Below, one piece after another: positions 7,090 to 11,840 of a stretch of 11,840 nucleotides of DNA (position 1 is its first letter; the number at the start of each line of letters is the position of its first letter). The stretch is taken from NCBI GenBank assembly GCA_032353305.1, contig JAUCNG010364929.1:1-11840 (forward strand). The letters run 5' to 3'. Under the pieces are notes generated by a model. The model was given only the letters and a program-made list of their open reading frames with translations, was not told the origin of the DNA and did not search any database. This stretch comes from Cephalothrix spiralis (taxonomy: Eukaryota; Nemertea; Palaeonemertea; Archinemertea; Cephalotrichidae). Position numbers and translations under genes: made by a program.

Positions 7090-7588
7090 CACGGCTGACG
7101 GATAGGCGTGTTTAGTCACACTTTAGTGCCGATAAAAACGATTAGCGGGGATTTTCCCTCTAATGTATGCTTATTAAGCATGCGCAGTTTGAAAAAAGTT
7201 ACCTTGTTGTTTTCGAAAAATGCGCATGCGCAGTCGAGTTTTAGGGTTATGCATGCGCAAATCGAAAAAATTGCAACGGATTCTGGAAGAATATGGGCAT
7301 GTTTCTATCTGTCTGTATTTACAAGTATATGACGTTAAATCAGCCGTTACAGAGTTATTGATAGGTGTGTCGACAATGACGTCATTATCATTGATTCGTT
7401 AGTAGCTCGGTAACGGCTGATTTTACGTCATATAATTGTATTACAGACAGATAGAAACACTTACTGCGCGTGCTTAATAAGAAACACTTACTGCGCGTGC
7501 TTAATAATCATACATCAGAGGGCAAATCCCCGCTTATCGTTTTTCTCGGCACTCAAGTGTGACTAAACCTGCCTATCCGTCAGCCGTG
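7090..7588. mobile_element. Foldback MITE, copy C, with CAC termini and AGCA target duplication
   Basis: Long terminal inverted repeats of about 100 bp start CACGGCTGACGGATAGGC on both ends and continue with GTTTAGTCACACTT, then AGCGGGGATTT and CTTATTAAGCA. The 499-bp unit is flanked by AGCA at 7086-7089 and 7589-7592. CAC ends with a 4-bp duplication match the Chapaev group of the CACTA/Mirage/Chapaev superfamily. The interior shares with copy B the blocks TCGAGTTTTAGGGTT, ATGTTTCTATCTGT, GTTAAATCAGCCGTTACAG and its inverted partner GTAACGGCTGATTTTACG. It also holds a GCGCATGCGC palindrome (7222-7231) and a TGACGTCA site (7377-7384). It has no transposase and must be mobilised in trans. Confidence 0.88.
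7454..7507 (+). repeat. Perfect 27-bp tandem duplication inside copy C
   Basis: The unit GAAACACTTACTGCGCGTGC followed by TTAATAA occurs twice without mismatch (7454-7480 and 7481-7507), in the right arm only. Perfect identity suggests the duplication is recent relative to the divergence between the two arms. Confidence 0.9.
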
Positions 7589-7699
7589 AGCAGAACTAAG
7601 TTTTTAATTTTCATAATTCATAATTCAGAATTCATTTAAAATTAGGTATGATGATCGCTTCTAGTTAGAATCCGAAAAGTCAACGAAATTGCAGCGTTG

Positions 7700-8034
7700 T
7701 TCAGATTTTGCACTGCGAGAGAGAAAAACACCGTATTTATGTATGTTAGGGTCATGTTTCTATCTGTTCGGGTAATATATTTATATAGCCTAAACCCAGC
7801 CGTTACTTATATATCGGTGATCCTAATGTTATACATTTTGATTCGATTTTCTCGGCAAATATTGAAGGTATCCTAACCTACTATAATCCGGCATTTGTTT
7901 TTTTCAATTTGCGCATGCGCAGAGCGAAATATGAACAGCCCATGCGCAATCTCATAATCTACAGAATGTTTGATTTTAATTTTTACTGTTTGGCAGATAT
8001 CGCCGTATGACTTATTGACATAGATTGTCATACG
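7700..8034 (+). mobile_element. Foldback MITE, copy D (relative of copy A)
   Basis: The segment is collinear with copy A: TTCAG.ATTTTGCACTGCG, AACACCGTATTTATGTATG, ATGTTTCTATCTGTTCGGG, AGCCGTTAC, ATCGGTGATCCTAATG, CCTAACCTACTATAATCCGG, CAATTTGCGCATGCGCAGAG and CATAGATTGTCATACGT at the right end. The left and right halves are partly inverted copies (TGTATGTTAGGGT pairs with ATCCTAACCTACTATA). It lies about 110 bp from copy C. Limits are approximate and no target duplication was found. Confidence 0.7.
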
Positions 8035-8637
8035 TTGTAAGGTATAGTCTATAGTGGGGAATATTATAGAAATTCTAAATAAGTATCATAAAATTCAGAA
8101 AAGTGTCATATGAATATGAAAATAAATTATAAAGGTTCTTCATGTGCAATAAACTTTCGGGTCATTTGATCTTTATTTACAGTTATATTCCTATATATTA
8201 AATTGTGATTTTGAATTTATAAATTAATGTCGTAAGTATGGTTGGTAGGGCGATTCCGATCAAAATCAGTCATCTCTAAAGATTAGTTGAGTTAAGTTCG
8301 TTGTACATATTTTCGTGGATCCCAAATTTATCTTGGAATTCGGCATTTTATCATTATTTTTGTAAATTGTGAGTATTTTTGTTTGTATGAAGACAAAAAA
8401 GAAATAAATTATATATTTAATTCAATTTAATTTAAAGCATAGAACCTGAATTTATAAGTAATTTTTCCGTCATGCTCATTTGTATCAAAATATTTTAAAA
8501 TTCAAGATACATAATTTGACTATTGCTAATATGCAATTAGCATCTCAATTTTTTTTGACAAAGCTGAAAGTGACTCAATGAGTAATGACAAATTTTTCAA
8601 TTTTTTAATTTAATAATACAAAGTGTGGAGAATATAT
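8035..8637. other. AT-rich intergenic DNA without a recognised gene
   Basis: Several AATAAA words occur, for example near 8120 and 8147, but no exon precedes them. I see no repeat boundary or RNA gene. Stops are dense in every frame. Confidence 0.45.
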
Positions 8638-8780
8638 CAGGGCCCGTGGAGGCATTTCTCGATTTAAGGGGCTAATTAAACATTTTTTTTTAATTAAGGA
8701 GGGTCCGGGAAGTCTATGTCAACTCAATTGTTTTTAACTATTGGGGGCTCAATCCCCCGGCCCCGGCTCGGCGGTGCCTG
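8638..8780. mobile_element. Possible short hAT-like element
   Basis: CAGGGCCCGTGGAG at 8638 and, on the other strand, CAGGCACCGCCGAG ending at 8780 agree at about 10 of 14 positions and start with the CAGG typical of hAT ends. The flanks share only TATAT, which is weak in AT-rich DNA. The right part is strongly GC-rich (GGGGGCTCAATCCCCCGG forms a small hairpin). Confidence 0.35.
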
Positions 8781-9028
8781 TATATAAAATCAGTAAGCAG
8801 CTGATAGAACTTAATGATGCACTAAGTCATTTTTCTATATATATATGCATCAATTCAATATATCGCAAGCTTTAAAGCGTGGTTTCAACTTGCCAGAAAC
8901 CATAGGAAATAATCATTACGTCATGGATAATAGCAAGTGCCGAGGGCGCGAGCCAAAATTATTGTCTTAGCACAAAAATAAGGCAGAATGAGCTTGGTCC
9001 AACGCTCCTCAACACTAAGCGGCGAAAC
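8781..9028. other. Intergenic DNA without a recognised feature
   Basis: The composition shifts from AT-rich to more GC-rich after about 8935, leading into the pentanucleotide repeat and the SINE-like block. No gene is supported. Confidence 0.4.
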
Positions 9029-9050
9029 CCGAACCGAACCGAACCGAACC
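9029..9050 (+). repeat. (CCGAA)n microsatellite
   Basis: About 4.4 perfect units of CCGAA. It lies some 50 bp upstream of the SINE-like box A. Confidence 0.85.
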
Positions 9051-9093
9051 CAATCAGCAACCCCGCCCGGGAATCACTAATACAACCGAAGCC

Positions 9094-9145
9094 CAGGGGT
9101 GGCGGAACGGGTAGTTCAGCCCGCTCAATGAACGGGTTCGATGCC
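9094..9145 (+). repeat. tRNA-derived SINE head (Pol III box A and B)
   Basis: TGGCGGAACGGG at 9100-9111 fits the Pol III box A consensus TRGYNNARNNGG and resembles the D-arm region of tRNA-Ser/Leu. GGTTCGATGCC at 9135-9145 fits box B (GGTTCGANNCC) exactly. The 23-nt gap is shorter than in a tRNA, and no acceptor or anticodon stem can be drawn, so this is not a functional tRNA. A related box A block lies on the minus strand at 10098-10109. The 3' limit of any SINE body is unclear. Confidence 0.5.
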
Positions 9146-9573
9146 ATAACATCTGGCGTGCAAGCCCGCGCTCAAAGTGTCCTTTTATAGGCTGGTCCGA
9201 AATTTATTTTCTTTTTTTTTACAATTTGATAATTAGAGTTTTTATACAATTTTCGACTAATTCTATATTTATTTTACAATTTATTATTCATTAATTTACG
9301 CATCGTAAATAAATACCGAAAAATAATATCCTATAGCACGATATACTGTTGACAAGCTGTTTTTTCTTCTTTGCAATCATTAATTCATGGAAAAATTAAT
9401 GATGATTTACGTAAAGGGCATTATCGTGGATATTAAGGTAGGTATAGGCTTGAGATTTTAGGTTCTTGAAAGGATAAATATATAATTTGAATTACTTTTT
9501 TAACTATGCCAACGCAAAAGCTACTTAAATCTCAGAATGCCTAAAATTAACAAAGGATGTCTTCAAGCTTAAT
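9146..9573. other. Intergenic DNA without a recognised gene
   Basis: The first 50 bp may be SINE body. The rest is AT-rich, with a T run near 9212. A donor-like AAG|GTAGGT at about 9438 has no supporting exon. Confidence 0.4.
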
Positions 9574-10127
9574 CTTGTTTTGTTTTTTTTGTATCACACT
9601 TTCAAACAGATTTGAGTGCCGGAAATCATTATCTTTTGCCGGCCATTGAAGTCTTAAAATCGCTTGGCTTCGAGGGGTTCCCACTAAGAGGTTGGCACCT
9701 TTCCCCAGACCTCTCCGGCGGCGATCGCCAAGGCTCGCTCTGGCCTCCGGCGTTCATGACTTTGCATTTCTTATTAAAGAGCTCGGAAGCATAACTATAT
9801 CCAGGGAACCGTTTTCGCAGATCGCCGATAAAACTTGCCGATATGTATGCCGATAAATCGGCAAGGATCGGCAAATCATCAGCCGATATGCCGATCATCG
9901 GCACTTCAATATTTGTTTCGCGCCGATCTCGCCGATACACATCTGCGGGTAGTTCGCCGATATGCCGATAAAGTTATCGGCAATGATCGGCGAACCACCC
10001 GCCGATAATCGGCATATCGGCGAGATCGGCACATAGCTTGCCGATATCCGCAGAAACGGTTCGCTGGATAAGACAATCGTGAATGAGTTGCCCTGAAACC
10101 ATTCCGCCACCCACGCTAAGGCCCGAC
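9574..10127 (-). mobile_element. SINE-like retroposon on the minus strand, split by a foldback MITE
   Basis: Read on the minus strand, the head carries GGGTGGCGGAATGG (box A, 10098-10109), close to the plus-strand head at 9098-9110 and sharing its TTCAG...CTCA continuation. A GC-rich body follows (10070-10097, then 9797-9610 after the inserted element). It ends in an A-rich tail, GTGATACAAAAAAAACAAAA, at about 9579-9598. CTTAAT occurs just outside both ends (9568-9573 and 10127-10132), a weak candidate target duplication. Without the 269-bp insert the unit is near 280 bp, a normal SINE size. No canonical box B was found, and the family is unknown. Confidence 0.45.
9800..10068. mobile_element. 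Foldback MITE built of GCCGAT/ATCGGC words
   Basis: Ends TCCAGGGAACCGTTTTCGC and, on the other strand, TCCAGCGAACCGTTTCTGC are flanked by TA on both sides (9798-9799 and 10069-10070), as in Tc1/mariner-type insertions. The 269-bp interior contains about 11 GCCGAT and 8 ATCGGC words, mostly within GCCGATA, TTGCCGAT or CGCCGAT contexts, and left and right halves are broadly complementary. Open frames on the minus strand here result from the repeat, not a gene. It lies about 140 bp before the GPCR exon. Confidence 0.7.
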
Positions 10128-10143
10128 TTAATGCAATTATAAT

Positions 10144-10161
10144 CAAGAATATATATTCTTG
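10144..10161. repeat. Perfect 18-bp palindrome
   Basis: CAAGAATATATATTCTTG reads the same on both strands. It is AT-rich and lies about 45 bp before the GPCR splice acceptor. No function can be assigned. Confidence 0.6.
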
Positions 10162-10186
10162 TTATAATATAAATTGACTTTAAAAT

Positions 10187-10206
10187 AATTATTTTTCTAT
10201 TTTTAG
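10187..10206 (+). promoter_or_regulatory. Splice acceptor before the GPCR coding exon
   Basis: A T-rich tract ending in ttttctatttttag (AG 10205-10206) is a strong 3' splice site. It leaves 15 nt (AACATACCAAGAGGC) before the ATG. The GPCR exon is therefore probably preceded by one or more 5' UTR exons. Those 15 nt are in frame and open, so a longer N-terminus cannot be excluded. Confidence 0.65.
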
Positions 10207-10221
10207 AACATACCAAGAGGC

Positions 10222-11232
10222 ATGGCTAACTATTCTCAAGACCACACTACAACTAAAGAAGAAGTCACGAGATACATACGGATTCTACTTCCGCTATTTC
10301 TAGTTCCGGTCGCCGTCGTTGGAAACACATTATGTTTAATTCTAATGAACAGAAAATCATTTCGTGGCTCATCAACGTCATTTTACATGTGTGCTATTGC
10401 CATATTTGATACTACCACCGTAATCCTTGGCACAGTACCGCCATGGCTAGACACCCTATTTGATATAGACCTGATAGAAATGAACTCAGTATTTTGTGTA
10501 TTATTCGGATCATTTCTTCTATATTTTTCTGGAGATCTTGCGGTTTGGAGTTTAGTTGCTACGACGATAGACAGATTTGTTTACGTTGTGTTTCCCATAA
10601 GAGCTAAGTTGCTATGCACAGAACGTAATGCAAAGAGATTTATTTTTGTAATCTTTATTCTAGCACTTCTTAAAAACATTCCACTATTTTTCACACGAGG
10701 ATTTGGACCCTCTGATCAAAACGGTACTGTAGTAAACAACAATTGTGGTATAAAACATGAGTACATAATCTACGAGCACTTTATCAGAACGTGGATAGCA
10801 ATTGTTACATATTGCATAATACCGGAAGGTGTGATTATTATTTCAAATATTGTTATTGTTTTCAAACTACAGAGACTGAGCAGAAAACGTACTGCTAGTC
10901 AGTCAGGAATCAAACTTAGCAGTAAAAGAAACAGAACCAGCAGTTTAACAAATATGTTTCTGTCAATTTCAGTAACATTTGTACTTCTTGTGACACCAAG
11001 TATTTCTGTATTTGTTACTCTGCCTTATTGGCCTAAAACACAAGAGGGGTTCGTGGACCTCGCACTTGCATTTGCGGTAACAGACATTTTGGTTTATACA
11101 AATCATTCTATCAATTTTGCGTTATATTGTTTAAGTGGGAGACGCTTTTTAATGGAACTTAAAAAGATGTGTAACTGTATAAGACCTCACAATCCGAATG
11201 AGAGCACAATGAGTGCGCAGAGTGTCCATTAG
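10222..11232 (+). CDS. Class A (rhodopsin-like) GPCR, orphan peptide-receptor type
   Basis: This is a seven-helix plasma-membrane receptor of 336 residues, complete in one exon, with the short loops of the family. TM1 about 18-42 has GN (34-35). TM2 about 53-75 has the D63 sodium-site aspartate (AIAIFD). TM3 about 92-116 is followed by DRF (117-119) in place of DRY. C92 and C175 form the likely extracellular disulphide. TM4 is about 138-158 and TM5 about 189-214, with P201. The third loop is basic (SRKRTASQ, SSKRNRTS). TM6 about 246-268 has LVTP (256-259) instead of CWxP. TM7 about 284-303 has NFALY (298-302) in place of NPxxY, followed by CLSGRRF. N3 in NYS is a likely extracellular glycosylation site, and C317/C319 could be palmitoylated. 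ATDRF/IDRF and NF.LYCLSG forms are common in FMRFamide-receptor-like and related lophotrochozoan orphan receptors. The ligand is unknown. The start is chosen as the first ATG after the acceptor. Confidence 0.95.
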   Translation: MANYSQDHTTTKEEVTRYIRILLPLFLVPVAVVGNTLCLILMNRKSFRGSSTSFYMCAIAIFDTTTVILGTVPPWLDTLFDIDLIEMNSVFCVLFGSFLLYFSGDLAVWSLVATTIDRFVYVVFPIRAKLLCTERNAKRFIFVIFILALLKNIPLFFTRGFGPSDQNGTVVNNNCGIKHEYIIYEHFIRTWIAIVTYCIIPEGVIIISNIVIVFKLQRLSRKRTASQSGIKLSSKRNRTSSLTNMFLSISVTFVLLVTPSISVFVTLPYWPKTQEGFVDLALAFAVTDILVYTNHSINFALYCLSGRRFLMELKKMCNCIRPHNPNESTMSAQSVH

Positions 11233-11733
11233 AACTATCAATTTGACCTTATAAATTCGGGTACAGACCACTAATACCGGAAGCCAATGTGGAGCTATGT
11301 AGTATCTTTATTGCTTAATAACCATTGACAGGCTTATTGCATGAAAAAAAAGCACGAAAAAATATGACATACAGTTATACAAATATTTAAAAATATATTT
11401 ATGAAAGTAAATGTATATATTCCGCGCAAACGAATCTTATTGCGGCGTAAACTCAGAGGCGAAAATGTGGGGTGTGCGGGGGGTGAGTGTCGACCCCCCT
11501 GGAGTCGGTGAGTCGGCAAATAGTCGGGCTTTTTTTATAATAAGCTTAACTTATTTGATCGCATAAATTGTCCGAGTCGTTGATGAATTGGTCCGACTCA
11601 GTACCGAATTTAGCCACAAGTGTGATGATTTATACAAAAAAACTCAAAATTTTCCGCGCTTTCGGCGCGATTTCTAAAACAGCACAGTAAATTTTCAGAC
11701 ACGTACATGTATGAGTCATTGGGACAAAATAAA
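11233..11733 (+). other. Candidate GPCR 3' UTR
   Basis: The first canonical AATAAA downstream of the stop is at 11728-11733, which would give a 3' UTR of about 520 nt. The stretch holds a GC-rich patch at 11440-11530 (GGGGGGTGAG, then CGACCCCCC, with repeated GTCGG words) and a small CGCGC...GCGCG hairpin near 11656-11670. The patch could be another repeat fragment, in which case the true 3' end may be earlier and use a variant signal. Confidence 0.4.
11728..11733 (+). terminator. Candidate poly(A) signal for the GPCR gene
   Basis: AATAAA followed by an A run. An A-rich context weakens it, because AATAAA can arise by chance there. Confidence 0.4.
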
Positions 11734-11840
11734 AAAAAATATCAATAATTAATCTGAAATTAACATTAAATTTCCTGATGTGGGATGAGGTAATTGTGTA
11801 CATTATTTTGATATTATATTAACTCCTCTTTTCCTACGTA
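11734..11840. other. AT-rich end of window
   Basis: No feature was recognised in the last 107 bases. Confidence 0.4.

Noticed and set aside
8959-9147. Minus-strand open frame over the SINE-like head
   Set aside because: It is a shadow of the (CCGAA)n repeat and the tRNA-derived segment, with no recognisable domain.
9094-9150. Functional tRNA gene
   Set aside because: Box A and box B are present, but the spacing is about 10 nt too short and no acceptor, anticodon or T stem can be drawn.
9612-9794. Plus-strand open frame preceded by a strong-looking pyrimidine tract and AG at 9608-9609
   Set aside because: The tract is better explained as the A-rich tail of a minus-strand SINE-like element. 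The frame matches no family I know, has no donor, and is followed by no poly(A) signal.
9800-10068. CRISPR-like or satellite array
   Set aside because: The repeated word is 6 bp, occurs in both orientations with irregular spacing, and the context is animal. The TA-flanked inverted ends identify a foldback element.
3500-10200. A new multi-gene system in the intergenic block
   Set aside because: I searched for exons, transposases, reverse transcriptase and endonuclease motifs on both strands and found none. The content is non-autonomous repeats and AT-rich DNA.
9629-10216. Three overlapping minus-strand open frames
   Set aside because: They arise from the GCCGAT/ATCGGC repeat and GC-rich SINE body. 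Their translations are low-complexity or unlike known proteins.

Overview
The window reads as metazoan nuclear DNA. It is AT-rich, has GT-AG introns with pyrimidine-rich acceptors, AATAAA signals and many short non-autonomous transposons, and both genes are animal membrane receptors. The GPCR type, with IDRF after TM3 and NFALYCLSG in TM7, fits the large orphan peptide-receptor-like expansions of lophotrochozoans such as molluscs, annelids and brachiopods. That placement is an inference; nothing here fixes a species.

Region 1 (1-3.5 kb, + strand) holds the 3' end of an ionotropic glutamate receptor gene, NMDA-receptor-like in its C-terminal layout. It has four exons: 573-737, 1516-1672, 2199-2415 and 3365-3463. 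They splice in a consistent phase and encode the second half of the S2 ligand-binding lobe, the last membrane helix M4 and a short cytoplasmic tail. A polyadenylation signal starts 3 nt after the stop. The exons for the N-terminal domain, S1, M1-M3 and early S2 must lie upstream of the window. Introns 1 and 3 are largely made of foldback elements.

Region 2 (3.5-10.2 kb) has no protein gene I can support. It holds a series of miniature transposons: 3651-4028, 4405-4662, a hairpin cluster at 5023-5190, a 499-bp element at 7090-7588 with CAC termini and a 4-bp target duplication, a relative of the intron-1 element at 7700-8034, a possible hAT-like element at 8638-8780, two SINE-like pieces sharing a Pol III box A, and a foldback element made almost wholly of GCCGAT/ATCGGC words at 9800-10068. 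A cluster of promoter-like motifs at 5322-5546 and a consensus splice donor at 6063 could belong to the 5' end of the downstream gene, but this is speculative.

Region 3 (10.2-11.84 kb, + strand) holds an intact class A GPCR of 336 residues with its full coding sequence in one exon. A strong splice acceptor lies 15 nt before the ATG, so 5' UTR exons probably lie upstream. A candidate poly(A) signal is at 11728.

The two receptors show no operon-like or direct functional link beyond both being neuronal or sensory-type membrane receptors. The most notable non-genic signal is a group of four foldback elements, in introns and intergenic DNA, that share a core (ATGTTTCTATCTGT ... AGCCGTTAC) and an NRF1-type GCGCATGCGC palindrome but have different ends. 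I found no transposase, CRISPR array, rRNA or intact tRNA gene.
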